Shown: in pieces, positions 1 through 9,428 of the stretch
Numbering within the stretch: the stretch's first letter is position 1
Layout of the letters: every line of letters starts with the position of its first letter
Assembly (NCBI RefSeq): GCF_001541315.1
Contig: NZ_LMVK01000034.1
Span: forward strand, 310,001 to 374,000
DNA length: 64,000 nt
DNA from: Agrobacterium tumefaciens str. B6
GTDB lineage: Bacteria; Pseudomonadota; Alphaproteobacteria; Rhizobiales; Rhizobiaceae
Direction of reading: 5' to 3'
Notes under the pieces: generated by a model
What the model saw: only the letters and a program-made list of their open reading frames with translations
Databases searched by the model: none
What the model was told of the DNA's origin: nothing
Program-made: the position numbers and the translations under genes

Positions 1-233
1 CCCGCCCCTCCAACTATATTGCGCAGCCGACGCTGTCGCTGTCCACCGTGCCGATCATGGTGAAAAACGGCATTGCGCCGCGCCATGTCGATCTGCGTCC
101 CTATGTGCTTGTCTCGGACAAGGTGCAGATCATTCCCGGCGGACTGACTCGTGTTGCCCTCAAGCAGGGCTCCCTGGTGGTCAATTCCAGCCAGGGCGGC
201 GGCACCAAGGATACATGGGTACTGGAGGACTAA
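1..233 (+). CDS. Circularly permuted ATP-grasp protein, C-terminal end (5' truncated)
   Basis: Only the last 76 codons are visible, open from base 3 to the TAA at 231-233. The fragment contains [14 protein letters not shown] and PGGLTRVAL, ending in a Gly-rich [12 protein letters not shown] stretch, which is typical of the C terminus of the circularly permuted ATP-grasp (type 2, former DUF404/DUF407) family. The next genes, alpha-E and transglutaminase, are the usual partners of that family and start within 3 and about 25 nt, supporting the call. Family members are predicted to form amide bonds using ATP; the substrate is unknown. The catalytic core lies outside the window. Confidence 0.85.
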   Translation, partial: RPSNYIAQPTLSLSTVPIMVKNGIAPRHVDLRPYVLVSDKVQIIPGGLTRVALKQGSLVVNSSQGGGTKDTWVLED

Positions 234-236
234 GCC

Positions 237-1178
237 ATGCTGGGCAGAACGGCAAACGGGCTCTACTGGATGTTCCGGTATATTGAGCGCGCTGAAAATA
301 TCGCCCGGCTTATCGATGCGGGCCTGCGCGTTTCCCTGACGCGCAGCGGCAGCGGCGATGAGGACTGGGACGGCGTGTTGCAGAGTGCCGGCGTGCACGA
401 AGCCTTTCTCGAAACGCGCGAGAAGGTGACGGCGGCCAATGCGATCGATTATCTCCTGCGGGACAAGGCAAACCCTTCGAGCGTCATGTCCTGCATCGAG
501 GCAGGCCGCAACAATGCCCGCATGGTGCGCACCGCGCTGACGCGCGAGACATGGGAAGCCACCAACGAATTCTGGATCGAGTTGAAGAACATCCTCGGCC
601 GCAAGCTCAGCCATGCCGAACTGCCGCAGACCATCGATGTCATCAAGCATCGCGCCGGTCTGGTGCGCGGCGCCTTCCACGGCTCGATGCTGCGCAACGA
701 TCTCTATAATTTCTCCCGCATCGGCACCTTCATCGAGCGCGCCGACAACACCGCCCGCATTCTCGACGTAAAATATTACGTGCTGCTGCCGGCCGTGGCG
801 CATGTTGGCTCCTCGCTGGACAATGCCCAATGGGAATCGATCCTGCGCTCGGTCTCGGCGCACCGCTCCTATGGCTGGGTCTATGATGCGGAATACAAGC
901 CCGCCAACATTGCCGACTTCCTCATTCTCAACGGCCGCATGCCGCGCTCGCTCGCCTATTGCTATGAGAAGATCACCAGCAACCTCAATTACATAGCTGA
1001 GGATTACGGTGAAAAGCACAAGGCGCATGAAACGGCGGAAAGCATTCGCGACAGTCTGCGCAAGACGACGATCGATCGCGTCATGGATGAAGGCCTGCAC
1101 GAGTTTCTGGAGAGATTTGTCAACCGGAACGGGCAGCTGGGGCAGGAAATCATGGAAGGCTACCGCTTTTATCTGTAA
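237..1178 (+). CDS. Alpha-E domain protein (DUF403)
   Basis: This 313-residue, mostly helical protein opens with RTANGLYWMFRYIERAEN, the characteristic start of the alpha-E (DUF403) family, and has a second IERADNTARILDVKYY stretch near residues 163-178. ATG at 237 lies 3 nt after the stop of the ATP-grasp gene, so the two are surely co-transcribed. Alpha-E proteins are genetically linked to circularly permuted ATP-grasp and transglutaminase-like proteins and are thought to act with them in peptide or amide modification. No enzymatic activity is established. Length is normal for the family. Confidence 0.9.
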   Translation: MLGRTANGLYWMFRYIERAENIARLIDAGLRVSLTRSGSGDEDWDGVLQSAGVHEAFLETREKVTAANAIDYLLRDKANPSSVMSCIEAGRNNARMVRTALTRETWEATNEFWIELKNILGRKLSHAELPQTIDVIKHRAGLVRGAFHGSMLRNDLYNFSRIGTFIERADNTARILDVKYYVLLPAVAHVGSSLDNAQWESILRSVSAHRSYGWVYDAEYKPANIADFLILNGRMPRSLAYCYEKITSNLNYIAEDYGEKHKAHETAESIRDSLRKTTIDRVMDEGLHEFLERFVNRNGQLGQEIMEGYRFYL

Positions 1179-1199
1179 GCGCGTGGACGGGGACAGCTT

Positions 1200-2015
1200 A
1201 TGCGTCTGAAAATCACCCATACGACCGAATATGTCTATGACGAGCCGATGCCCTATGCATTGCAGCGGCTGCGCCTGACGCCACAGACCGGCCCGTGCCA
1301 GACGGTGGAGGACTGGGATGTATCGGTCGACGGCGCCACCGTCGAAGTGAGCTATGACGACCATTTCGGCAACCGTGTCGCATTGGTCGAGACCGAAGGC
1401 CCGCAACGCAGGGTCAAGGTCGTGGCTGGTGGCCTCGTCATAACCGAAGACAGGGCCGGCATGGTCGGGCCCCACACCGGCAGTGCGCCGCTATGGCTCT
1501 TCCTGCGCGAGACGCCGCTGACGAAGCCCGGCAAACTCGTGCGCGAACTGGCGAAGGCCAGCACCGGCAACAGCGAGCTCGAGCGCCTGCACGACCTGAT
1601 GGAGAAGATCAACAGCAAGGTGGAATATGTGCCGGGTTCGACCGACACCGAAACCACCGCCGAACTGGCACTCGAAGCCGGCAAGGGCGTTTGCCAGGAC
1701 CATGCCCATATCCTCATTTCCGCCGCCCGGCTGATGGGCCTGCCCGCCCGCTATGTTTCCGGTTATCTGATGATGGAAGACGTGGCGGAGCAGACGGCAA
1801 CCCATGCCTGGGCCGAGGTGCATCTGCAGGGGCTCGGCTGGGTTGGCTTTGACGCCGCCAACAATATCTGCCCTGACGATCGCTACGTGCGCATTGCCCT
1901 TGGCCTCTGCTACCGCGACTGCGCGCCGATATCGGGCATGCGGATCGGCCCGGCCGGCGAAACGCTGAACGTTTCGGTGACCGTGCAGCAATCGCAGAGC
2001 CAATCGCAAAGCTGA
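1200..2015 (+). CDS. Transglutaminase-like (papain-fold) cysteine protease family protein
   Basis: A 271-residue protein with an N-terminal beta domain (MRLKITHTTEYVYDEPM) and a transglutaminase-like core. The probable catalytic triad is Cys165 in GKGVCQDHAH, His202 in THAWAEV and Asp218 in GFDAANN. No signal peptide is visible, so it is probably cytoplasmic. It lies 21 nt downstream of the alpha-E gene in the conserved ATP-grasp/alpha-E/transglutaminase order. The C terminus carries an odd low-complexity Gln-Ser tail (SQSQSQS). Family members probably hydrolyse or transfer peptide amide bonds; the substrate here is unknown. Confidence 0.9.
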   Translation: MRLKITHTTEYVYDEPMPYALQRLRLTPQTGPCQTVEDWDVSVDGATVEVSYDDHFGNRVALVETEGPQRRVKVVAGGLVITEDRAGMVGPHTGSAPLWLFLRETPLTKPGKLVRELAKASTGNSELERLHDLMEKINSKVEYVPGSTDTETTAELALEAGKGVCQDHAHILISAARLMGLPARYVSGYLMMEDVAEQTATHAWAEVHLQGLGWVGFDAANNICPDDRYVRIALGLCYRDCAPISGMRIGPAGETLNVSVTVQQSQSQSQS

Positions 2016-2019
2016 GACA

Positions 2020-2616
2020 ATGGCCGGCAGAGACGACGAAACGATCGGCTTTTATACGGATAATGCCGGATCCTATACGTCGAGAGGGCAGACGGCGGAC
2101 CTTCCCCATTTGGAAAAATTCCTGTCGCGCCTGCCCAAAGGCGCGACCATCCTCGAACTGGGGTGCGGTGGCGGGCAGGACAGTGAATTCATGCTCGCTG
2201 CAGGCTTCGACGTGCGCCCGACGGACGGCACACCCGAAATCGCCAAGGCGGCCGAAACGCGGCTCGGCATTCCCGTTGCAACATTGCTGTTCGAAGATAT
2301 CGGCGACGTGGAGACTTATGACGGCGTGTGGGCCAATGCCTGCCTGTTGCATGTCCCCCGCCCCGCTCTTTCCGGCATCATCCGCCGCATCCATACGGCG
2401 CTGAAACAGGGCGGCGTTTTCTACGCCAGCTTCAAGGCCGGAGAAGCGGAAGGCCGCGACACGTTCGGCCGCTATTACAACTATCCTTCGAAAACCTGGC
2501 TTGAGGACCTGTACGGGCATTTCGCCTGGGCAGGGGTGGAAATAGAAGCACGGCACGGCAGCGGTTACGACAAGCTGCCAACCGACTGGCTGCATGTGAC
2601 GGCAACGAAACCCTGA
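2020..2616 (+). CDS. Class I SAM-dependent methyltransferase
   Basis: A 198-residue Rossmann-fold methyltransferase. Motif I is ILELGCGGGQDSEFM (about residues 45-59), followed by an acidic residue in RPTDGTPE and a motif IV-like stretch around VWANACLLHVPR. It resembles small TehB/UbiE-like methyltransferases. The ATG begins 4 nt after the transglutaminase stop, so it is probably the last gene of the ATP-grasp operon. Its substrate cannot be read from sequence. Confidence 0.85.
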   Translation: MAGRDDETIGFYTDNAGSYTSRGQTADLPHLEKFLSRLPKGATILELGCGGGQDSEFMLAAGFDVRPTDGTPEIAKAAETRLGIPVATLLFEDIGDVETYDGVWANACLLHVPRPALSGIIRRIHTALKQGGVFYASFKAGEAEGRDTFGRYYNYPSKTWLEDLYGHFAWAGVEIEARHGSGYDKLPTDWLHVTATKP

Positions 2617-2698
2617 TCCGCTTTCAACAACCTGTGGGTTGCGAAAGCCCGCCGTGACCGGTTAAATCGCCGCAGCAACCGATCAGGGAGAGGGCTTT

Positions 2699-3163
2699 TT
2701 GTACAGTATTTCCGACTATCGCGACTGCCAGTCCCATGGACCCATCATTGCGGAACGGGTCTGGACGGCATGGTGGCAGGATAGTGGCCTCCAGGTCGGC
2801 GATGTGGCTGAACATCTGAAGGACATGGTGACCCCCCATGCCCTGCCGACCGGCTTCGTCGCCCATGACGACAAGGGTTACGTCGGCTCCGCCTTTCTTA
2901 TCCATTGCGATCTGGAGGAGCGGCCACAATATCTGCCATGGGTTGCCGCACTCTGGGTGGAGGAAAACAGCAGACGCTCAGGTGTCGCCCGGGCGCTGAT
3001 GCAGGCCGCAACACAACGGGCCGCCGAACTTGGTCACGACACCAGCTACCTGTGCTGCCGGCGCCGTCTCGAAACCTATTATACGAACTGCGGCTGGACC
3101 GTTCTGGAACGTGGTGTTGGCAAGCACGACCTGACGGTGCTGACCTACAGCACGAAAACATAG
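2699..3163 (+). CDS. GNAT family N-acetyltransferase
   Basis: A 154-residue GNAT-fold protein. The acetyl-CoA pyrophosphate loop is represented by NSRRSGVARALMQAA (about residues 91-105), preceded by the strand LPWVAALWVEE. The best start is TTG at 2699, with the AGGGAGAGGG Shine-Dalgarno sequence ending a few bases upstream; no in-frame ATG fits. An 82-nt gap separates it from the methyltransferase, so it may have its own promoter. Acceptor substrate is unknown. Confidence 0.85.
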   Translation: MYSISDYRDCQSHGPIIAERVWTAWWQDSGLQVGDVAEHLKDMVTPHALPTGFVAHDDKGYVGSAFLIHCDLEERPQYLPWVAALWVEENSRRSGVARALMQAATQRAAELGHDTSYLCCRRRLETYYTNCGWTVLERGVGKHDLTVLTYSTKT

Positions 3164-3203
3164 ACTGTCCGCTATATCCGTTGCCAGACATCGGGGAGGA
3201 ACC

Positions 3204-3614
3204 ATGAAACCGCCAGCCGCCCTTATGGAAACGGCGATCTACGCCAACGATCTCGACGCCGCCGAGGCCTTTTATCGCGATGTCTTCGGGCTGGAGGTGG
3301 TGCGCAGGCTGCCGGGCCAGTTCGTGTTCTTCAAATGTGGCCGGCAGATGCTGCTGGTCTTCGATCCGCAACAATCGCGCACGGCCACCCCCGACAATCC
3401 GATCCCGCGCCACGGCGCCACCGGACAAGGCCATTTCTGTTTTTATGCGAAAGACAAGTCGGAAGTGGACGACTGGAAAGCCCGCTTCGAGGAGCTTGGA
3501 ATTCCCATCGAACACTATCACCGCTGGCCGAATGACAGCTATTCCGTCTACATCCGCGACCCGGCCGGCAATTCCGTGGAGGTGGGCGAAGGCAGGCTGT
3601 GGGGGTTCGAGTAA
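3204..3614 (+). CDS. VOC (glyoxalase/bleomycin resistance) family protein
   Basis: A 136-residue single-unit vicinal-oxygen-chelate fold protein. The N-terminal ETAIYANDLDAAEAFYRDVFG and the C-terminal YSVYIRDPAGNSVEV are hallmark strands; a His in GHFCFYAKD and the Glu of SVEV are likely metal ligands. A strong GGGGAGGA ribosome-binding site precedes the ATG. Members include glyoxalases, dioxygenases and antibiotic-binding proteins, and nothing here selects one. It may be co-transcribed with the histidine phosphatase 24 nt downstream. Confidence 0.88.
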   Translation: MKPPAALMETAIYANDLDAAEAFYRDVFGLEVVRRLPGQFVFFKCGRQMLLVFDPQQSRTATPDNPIPRHGATGQGHFCFYAKDKSEVDDWKARFEELGIPIEHYHRWPNDSYSVYIRDPAGNSVEVGEGRLWGFE

Positions 3615-3638
3615 GCCCCAGATACCCGGAAGAACACT

Positions 3639-4271
3639 ATGAAGAACATTTTTGTCGTCACGCACACCCAGTCCGTCCATCATGTCGAGAACAAGGTTGG
3701 TGGCTGGTATGATACCGAACTGACACCCAAGGGAAAAGCCGATGCGCAGGCGACGGCCGAGAAACTTGTGGCCTTGATCGGCAACGCATCAGTCGAAATC
3801 TTCAGTTCCGATCTTCTGCGGGCCTCCCAGACTGCGGCAATCATTGCTGAACACCTCAAGTCCCCTTTTGAAACCACGGATGGCCTGCGGGAAATCAGCT
3901 ACGGTTCGGCGGGTGGTATGCCGCAGGAATGGCTCGACGCCCGTCAGATACCGGCCCCCCATCACGACCGGATGGATCATCGTGGCGGAATTGCTGATGG
4001 CGAAACGAGACGAGAGTTGGCCGAAAGAGTGTACCGCGCCGTGGACACGATTATATCGCGTCCTTGCCCCACGCAGATCATCGTTACCCATGGCTTCGCT
4101 CTTACCTTCGTCATCGCGGCATGGATCAAAATGCCGATCGACAGCGTCGGTTATGTCAGCTTTCCCGCGTCTTCCGGCAGCATTACGCACCTAAGACAAG
4201 ACGATTACTGGCAAAACCGCGGCGTTATCGCTTTGGCGGATGTGTCCCACCTGAAGACAAGCCGGGGATGA
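3639..4271 (+). CDS. Histidine phosphatase superfamily protein with altered RHG motif
   Basis: A 210-residue protein of the phosphoglycerate mutase-like superfamily. The phosphohistidine region is VVTHTQS near residues 6-12: the catalytic His is kept but the usual preceding Arg is Thr. Other active-site elements are present: SSDLLRASQTA with the second Arg, an acidic residue in LREISYG, and the distal His in IIVTHGFA. Thr in place of Arg occurs in a subgroup I recall with a VTHP start, so the enzyme may still be active with different specificity. The substrate is unknown. Confidence 0.82.
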   Translation: MKNIFVVTHTQSVHHVENKVGGWYDTELTPKGKADAQATAEKLVALIGNASVEIFSSDLLRASQTAAIIAEHLKSPFETTDGLREISYGSAGGMPQEWLDARQIPAPHHDRMDHRGGIADGETRRELAERVYRAVDTIISRPCPTQIIVTHGFALTFVIAAWIKMPIDSVGYVSFPASSGSITHLRQDDYWQNRGVIALADVSHLKTSRG

Positions 4272-4277
4272 CGTCGA

Positions 4278-4302
4278 GAGGGGGACGCTGAGCGACCCCC
4301 TC
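4278..4302. terminator. GC-rich hairpin between convergent genes
   Basis: GAGGGGG at 4278-4284 pairs with CCCCCTC at 4296-4302 around an 11-nt loop. It lies between the stop of the histidine phosphatase and the stop of gguC on the other strand. There is no clear T-tract, so termination is only suggested. Confidence 0.4.
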
Positions 4303-4333
4303 CCTCAACCGTTTAACGTGCAGCCCCGGTAGA

Positions 4334-5329
4334 TCAGATCTGCCGAACCGTGATTTCTTCTTCCGCATTAACCGCAAGCGGGTTCCTCAGCGGCAGGCCG
4401 AAACCAGCGGCCTCGATCTCGAACACGTCACCCGCTTCCGGCTTGATGCCCTCCGCAAAAGAGAGCGTCGCGGTGCCGAACATGTGCACATGGACGTCAC
4501 CAGGTGCGCGGAACAGGCCGTATTTGAAGTGGTGATATTCGAGGTTCGCGAAGGTGTGGGACATGTTGTCCTCACCCGAAACAAACGGCTTTTCGAAAAT
4601 GACCTTGTCGCCACGACGGATGCGCGAGGTGCCGCGAATATCCGACGGTGCAACGCCGACGCGGATTTCCGGGCCGAAGCTTGCCGGGCGCAACTTCGAA
4701 TGGGCGAGGTAGAGATAGTTGATCCGCTCGGTGACGTGATCGGAAAATTCGTTCGACACGGCAAAGCCGATGCGCACGGGTTCGCCCTTGTCGGAGATCA
4801 CGTAGATGCCGGCCATTTCCGGCTCTTCGCCGCCATCAAGCGCGAAGGACGGAGAGGTGAGAGCAGCACCGGGTGCCGCTGCGACATAGCCGTTGCCCTT
4901 GTAGAACCACTCGGGTTGAACACCCTTTTCGCCAGCCTTCGGCTTGCCATTTTCCAGACCCATGCGGAACATCTTCATGGAATCCGTCAGGCTTTCCTCG
5001 GCGGCTTCCGTGGTCTTCTTGTGCATGCTGTCGCGGGTAGCAGCAGAGCCGAGATGGGTCAGGCCCGTGCCTGTCAGATGCAGATGCGCCGGATCGGGAT
5101 GGGTGATCGGCGGCAGAAAGCGACCTTCAGCGTAAGCCTTTTCAAGATCGACGGCATCGCCGAGACCATGGGCGGATACAACATCGGCAAGGCTCTTGCC
5201 ACCATTGGCAGCTTCCATGGCGAGCGCGTAAACCGATTGAGCGCCGTTGACGGCGTGCGCCTGTCCGCCTTCTTCGCGAACGGCGACGGTGATTTTGCCA
5301 CTGGCATCCTTGATCTGTGAAATGAGCAC
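4334..5329 (-). CDS. gguC: GguC, fumarylacetoacetate hydrolase-fold protein
   Basis: A 331-residue FAH-superfamily protein lying directly downstream of gguB, as in the Agrobacterium chvE-gguABC locus. Family features include EFSDHVTERINYLYLAHSK and the C-terminal beta region with IRRGDKVIFEKPFVSGEDN. FAH enzymes hydrolyse or decarboxylate 2-keto-3-deoxy sugar acids and similar compounds using a divalent metal. From its place behind an aldose transporter I infer a role in catabolism of imported sugars, but no reaction is shown by sequence. A 115-nt gap with a strong hairpin separates it from gguB. Confidence 0.9.
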   Translation of the reverse strand: MLISQIKDASGKITVAVREEGGQAHAVNGAQSVYALAMEAANGGKSLADVVSAHGLGDAVDLEKAYAEGRFLPPITHPDPAHLHLTGTGLTHLGSAATRDSMHKKTTEAAEESLTDSMKMFRMGLENGKPKAGEKGVQPEWFYKGNGYVAAAPGAALTSPSFALDGGEEPEMAGIYVISDKGEPVRIGFAVSNEFSDHVTERINYLYLAHSKLRPASFGPEIRVGVAPSDIRGTSRIRRGDKVIFEKPFVSGEDNMSHTFANLEYHHFKYGLFRAPGDVHVHMFGTATLSFAEGIKPEAGDVFEIEAAGFGLPLRNPLAVNAEEEITVRQI

Positions 5330-5393
5330 GGGATTTCCTTCCTGCGGCGCAACGCGCCTTATCTTCTTCGGCGCGCTGCGCCTTCACCTTATG

Positions 5394-5421
5394 AAAGTGG
5401 CCGGAAACCGGCCACTTTTTT
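5394..5421. terminator. Strong hairpin between gguB and gguC
   Basis: An 11-bp perfect stem (AAAGTGGCCGG, 5394-5404; complement 5408-5418) with a 3-base AAA loop. The T-tract is six bases on the plus strand but only three in the direction of gguB-gguC transcription. It may therefore attenuate or protect mRNA ends more than fully terminate. Confidence 0.6.
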
Positions 5422-5444
5422 GACTTGCTATATTGGCTGGGCAA

Positions 5445-6641
5445 TCAGCCCTTGTTCTTGTTGTAGACGTCGAAGAACACGGCAGCGAGCAGCACGAGGC
5501 CCTTGACCATCTGCTGGAAGTCGATGCCGAGGCCGACGATCGACATGCCGTTGTTCATGACGCCCATGATGAAGGCACCGATAACAGCACCGGTGATCTT
5601 GCCAACGCCGCCGGAGGCCGAAGCACCGCCGATGAAGCAGGCCGCGATCACATCAAGCTCGAAGCCAACGCCTGCCTTCGGCGTTGCCGAGTTGAGGCGT
5701 GTCGCGATGATCATGCCGGCCAGACCGGCCAGTACACCCATGTTGACGAAGGTTAGGAAGCTCAGGCGTTCGGTGTTGATACCGGAAAGCTTGGTCGCCT
5801 TCTCGTTGCCGCCCATGGCGTAAACGCGGCGGCCAATGGTCGTGCGGCGCGTCACGAAGCTGTAAAGCGCAATCAGAACCAGCATCACGATCAGGACGTT
5901 CGGCAGGCCACGATAGGTGGACAGCTGGTAGCCAAGGAACAGAATAGCGCCTGAGATGAGCAGGTTCTGCACAATGAAGAAACCGAACGGCTCCACGTCG
6001 ATGCCGTGCTTCACGTTCACCACGCGACGGCGCCACGCCAGATAGAACAGCACGACCGTAATCACCAATGTCAGGATCATCGACGTCGTGTTCAGACCTT
6101 CGATGCCACCGATATCAGGCAGGAAGCCAGTGCTGATGATCTGGAAATCCGTCGGGAACGGGCCGATGTTCTTGCCGCCGAGCACAAAAAGCGTGAGGCC
6201 GCGGAACACAAGCATGCCCGCCAGCGTCACGATGAACGACGGGATGCGATGATAGGCGATCCAGTAACCCTGGGCAGCACCGATGATACCGCCGATGACA
6301 AGACAAATCAGCGCCGCGAGAAACGGGTTCATGCCCCACTGCACGGTCAATATGGCCGCAATCGCGCCGACGAAGGCGACGATGGAACCGACCGAAAGGT
6401 CAATATGTCCGGCCACGATGACCAGCAGCATGCCAAGCGCCATGATGACGATGAACGAGTTCTGCAGGATGAGGTTGGTCAGGTTAACGGGCCGGAACAG
6501 AATGCCGCCGGTGTAGAACTGGAAGAAAACCATGATAGCGACGAGCGCGATCAGCATGCCGTATTCGCGGATATTGGAGCGAATATACGACCCGACCGAG
6601 ATGACGTTGCTTTCTTCGTTTGTGGTGTTTGCCGAACTCAT
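5445..6641 (-). CDS. gguB: GguB, multiple-sugar ABC transporter permease
   Basis: A 398-residue inner-membrane permease of the ribose/xylose (BPD_transp_2) type with about ten hydrophobic segments. The family pattern [19 protein letters not shown] is present near residues 79-97, and [19 protein letters not shown] near the C terminus. Its ATG overlaps the gguA stop by four bases (ATGA, 6638-6641), showing translational coupling. It is the membrane partner of GguA and the sugar-binding protein ChvE, importing aldoses such as galactose, glucose, arabinose and xylose in Agrobacterium. Confidence 0.94.
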   Translation of the reverse strand: MSSANTTNEESNVISVGSYIRSNIREYGMLIALVAIMVFFQFYTGGILFRPVNLTNLILQNSFIVIMALGMLLVIVAGHIDLSVGSIVAFVGAIAAILTVQWGMNPFLAALICLVIGGIIGAAQGYWIAYHRIPSFIVTLAGMLVFRGLTLFVLGGKNIGPFPTDFQIISTGFLPDIGGIEGLNTTSMILTLVITVVLFYLAWRRRVVNVKHGIDVEPFGFFIVQNLLISGAILFLGYQLSTYRGLPNVLIVMLVLIALYSFVTRRTTIGRRVYAMGGNEKATKLSGINTERLSFLTFVNMGVLAGLAGMIIATRLNSATPKAGVGFELDVIAACFIGGASASGGVGKITGAVIGAFIMGVMNNGMSIVGLGIDFQQMVKGLVLLAAVFFDVYNKNKG

Positions 6642-8176
6642 GAGTTCTTCTCCCCTGAGCGCATGATAGCGCGCATGATGCTTTCCTGGCTCGCCTCTCC
6701 CTTCGGCAATTCAGCGACGATGCGGCCTTCGTTCATGACGTAGATGCGGTCGCAATTGCCGAGCAGTTCAGGCATTTCCGATGAGATCATCAGAACGCCT
6801 TTGCCGTCGGCAGCGAGCTGGTTGATGATGGTGTAGATTTCGTATTTCGCGCCAACGTCGATACCGCGTGTCGGCTCGTCGAGGATCAGGACATCAGGAT
6901 TGGAGAAGAGCCACTTGGAAAGCACGACCTTCTGCTGGTTGCCGCCCGAAAGATTGACCGTTTCCTGAAAGATGCCCGAAGAGCGGATGCGAAGGCGTGT
7001 GCGGAAATCGCTCGCCACCTTCATTTCCTTGATGTCGTCGATGACGCTGGCCTTCGACACGCCGGCCAGATTGGCAAGCGTGGTGTTGTGCAGAATGTTG
7101 TCGTTGAGCACCAGACCGAGATGTTTGCGGTCTTCGGTCACATAGGCAAGACCGGCATCGATTGCCTTGCGAACGGTGCTGACATCCACGGGCTTGCCGT
7201 CGATCAGAACGTCGCCGGTGATCTTGTGACCGTAGGACTTGCCGAACACGCTCATGGCGAATTCCGTGCGCCCTGCCCCCATCAGCCCGGCAATGCCGAC
7301 GACTTCGCCCTTGCGCACGGTGACGTTGATGTCGTGCAGGACCTTCCGGTCGCGGTGCTGCTGGTGATAGGCGTTCCAGTTCTTCACTTCGAGAATGGTC
7401 TCGCCGATCGGCACGTCGCGCGGCGGATAACGATCTTCTAGATCGCGTCCCACCATGTTGCGGATGATGACGTCCTCGCTGATTTCTTCCTGATGACAGT
7501 CGAGCGTCTTCACCGTCATGCCGTCGCGCAGCACGGTGATCTGGTCGGCCACCTTGCGCACTTCGTTGAGCTTGTGGGTGATGATGATCGACGTCATGCC
7601 CTGCTTGCGGAACTCGATCAAAAGGTTGAGCAGAGCCTCGGAATCGCTCTCGTTGAGCGAGGCGGTCGGCTCATCAAGGATGAGAAGCTTCACGCTCTTC
7701 GACAACGCCTTGGCGATTTCGACCAGCTGCTGCTTGCCGACGCCGATATCCGTAATCAGCGTCTCCGGCGATTCCTTCAGGCCCACCTTCTTCAGAAGTT
7801 CGCGGGTACGGTTGAAGGTCTGCTGCCAGTTGATCACGCCGCCCGAAGCGACCTCGTTGCCAAGGAAAATATTTTCGGCAATCGACAGGAGCGGCACAAG
7901 CGCAAGCTCCTGGTGAATGATGATGATACCAATATCTTCGCTGTCGTTGATGGCGCGAAAATTCCGCACTGCGCCTTCATAGTGGATTTCGCCCTCATAG
8001 GTGCCGGCGGGATAAACACCGGAAAGGACCTTCATCAAGGTCGACTTCCCCGCGCCGTTCTCACCGACGAGTGCGTGGATCTCACCCTCCTTAACCTTGA
8101 GGTTGACGTTCTCAAGCGCTTTCACGCCCGGAAACGTCTTGGTGATGTTCCGCATTTCGAGAATGGTATTGGCCAT
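6638..8176 (-). CDS. gguA: GguA, multiple-sugar ABC transporter ATP-binding protein
   Basis: Using the ATG at 8176 the product is 512 residues ([17 protein letters not shown]), the usual length; an upstream TTG at 8242 would add 22 atypical residues. Two ABC domains are present. The first has Walker [27 protein letters not shown]. The second has a degenerate Walker A ([11 protein letters not shown]), signature [14 protein letters not shown] and Walker [15 protein letters not shown]. This duplicated layout is standard for MglA/XylG/RbsA-type sugar ATPases. It energises GguB and ChvE. The gene follows chvE after a hairpin that probably lowers its expression relative to chvE. Confidence 0.94.
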   Translation of the reverse strand: MANTILEMRNITKTFPGVKALENVNLKVKEGEIHALVGENGAGKSTLMKVLSGVYPAGTYEGEIHYEGAVRNFRAINDSEDIGIIIIHQELALVPLLSIAENIFLGNEVASGGVINWQQTFNRTRELLKKVGLKESPETLITDIGVGKQQLVEIAKALSKSVKLLILDEPTASLNESDSEALLNLLIEFRKQGMTSIIITHKLNEVRKVADQITVLRDGMTVKTLDCHQEEISEDVIIRNMVGRDLEDRYPPRDVPIGETILEVKNWNAYHQQHRDRKVLHDINVTVRKGEVVGIAGLMGAGRTEFAMSVFGKSYGHKITGDVLIDGKPVDVSTVRKAIDAGLAYVTEDRKHLGLVLNDNILHNTTLANLAGVSKASVIDDIKEMKVASDFRTRLRIRSSGIFQETVNLSGGNQQKVVLSKWLFSNPDVLILDEPTRGIDVGAKYEIYTIINQLAADGKGVLMISSEMPELLGNCDRIYVMNEGRIVAELPKGEASQESIMRAIMRSGEKNS

Positions 8177-8222
8177 ATCGCAATCCAGCGCCCGATTAAT
8201 TCCGGCGTTTTTATTTTTATGG

Positions 8223-8252
8223 AAAAACGGGGATGACGCCAAGTCATCCCCG
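8223..8252 (-). terminator. chvE-gguA intercistronic hairpin (partial terminator)
   Basis: CGGGGATGAC at 8228-8237 pairs perfectly with GTCATCCCCG at 8243-8252 around a 5-base loop. Read on the minus strand, it is followed by five T residues, so it has the form of an intrinsic terminator just after the chvE stop. Such hairpins behind binding-protein genes commonly stabilise the upstream message and allow only partial readthrough. Confidence 0.75.
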
Positions 8253-8266
8253 CATGTGTCTTCAGC

Positions 8267-9331
8267 TTATTTCAGCTGGTCTTCCTTGTAGTAACCGCCA
8301 TCGACGAGAACCTGCTTGTAGTTCTCCTTGGTAACGGCAACCGGCTTCAGGAGGTAGGACGGAACGACCTTGACGCCATTTTCATAGGTCTTGGTGTCGT
8401 TCACTTCCGGCTCCTTGCCCTGCAGAACAGCGTTGACCATGTTCACGGTCACCTTGGCGAGTTCGCGGGTGTCCTTGAAGATGGTGGAATACTGTTCGCC
8501 TGCAATGATCGACTTGACCGACGGAACTTCAGCGTCCTGACCGGAAACGACCGGCAGCGGCTGGTCCTTCGTGCCATAACCAACGCCCTTCAGCGAGGAG
8601 ATGATGCCGATGGAGAGACCGTCGTAAGGCGACAGAACAGCGTCAACCTTGGCGTCGGTGTAATAAGCGGAAAGAAGGTTGTCCATGCGGGCCTGGGCCG
8701 TTGCCGGATCCCAACGCAGCGTACCGACCTTGTCCATGCCGGTCTGGCCGGACTTCACGACGAGCTTGCCGCTGTCGATGTAAGGCTGGAGAACCGACAT
8801 TGCGCCGTCATAGAAGAAGAACGCATTGTTGTCGTCAGGAGAGCCGCCGAACAGCTCGATGTTGAACGGGCCCTTGCCGTCCTTCACGCCAAGCTTGTCG
8901 ACAATCGAAGTCGCCTGCAGAACGCCAACCTGGAAGTTGTCAAAGGTTGCGTAGTAGCTGACATCGCCGCTGTTGCGGATCAGGCGGTCATAAGCGATGA
9001 CCTTGATGCCCTGCTCGCCAGCCTGCTTCAGGACGTCCGACAGCGTCGTGCCGTCGATCGATGCGATCACGAGGACCTTGACGCCCTTGGTGACCATGTT
9101 TTCGATCTGGGAAAGCTGGTTCGGAATATCGTCATCGGCATATTGCAGGTCGGTCGTGTAACCGGCTTCCTGAAGCTGCTTCACGATGTTGTTGCCGTCG
9201 TCGATCCAGCGTGCGGACGACTTGGTCGGCATGGCGATACCAACGGAACCCTTGTCCTGTGCAAAAGCCGGCACTGCGAAAGAAGCAGCACCGATGGCAC
9301 AAGCCGCCATCAGCGAAATAATGGACTTCAT
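8267..9331 (-). CDS. chvE: ChvE, periplasmic multiple-sugar-binding protein
   Basis: A 354-residue periplasmic binding protein. The signal peptide covers about residues 1-24, with likely cleavage after AFA before [12 protein letters not shown]. The mature part is a type I (ribose/galactose-binding-like) fold with [40 protein letters not shown] and [18 protein letters not shown]. In Agrobacterium ChvE binds aldoses, delivers them to GguAB and interacts with the VirA sensor to boost virulence induction. Divergent gbpR and downstream gguA-gguB-gguC confirm the locus. Confidence 0.97.
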   Translation of the reverse strand: MKSIISLMAACAIGAASFAVPAFAQDKGSVGIAMPTKSSARWIDDGNNIVKQLQEAGYTTDLQYADDDIPNQLSQIENMVTKGVKVLVIASIDGTTLSDVLKQAGEQGIKVIAYDRLIRNSGDVSYYATFDNFQVGVLQATSIVDKLGVKDGKGPFNIELFGGSPDDNNAFFFYDGAMSVLQPYIDSGKLVVKSGQTGMDKVGTLRWDPATAQARMDNLLSAYYTDAKVDAVLSPYDGLSIGIISSLKGVGYGTKDQPLPVVSGQDAEVPSVKSIIAGEQYSTIFKDTRELAKVTVNMVNAVLQGKEPEVNDTKTYENGVKVVPSYLLKPVAVTKENYKQVLVDGGYYKEDQLK

Positions 9332-9428
9332 TAACTCTCTCCCTTGAGCCCTTCTCTGGAGCCCGCATGTTGCGGTGCACCATGAAATTCATGCCGTCAG
9401 AGGAAGAAGCCGCGTTGCGCTCACCCCG

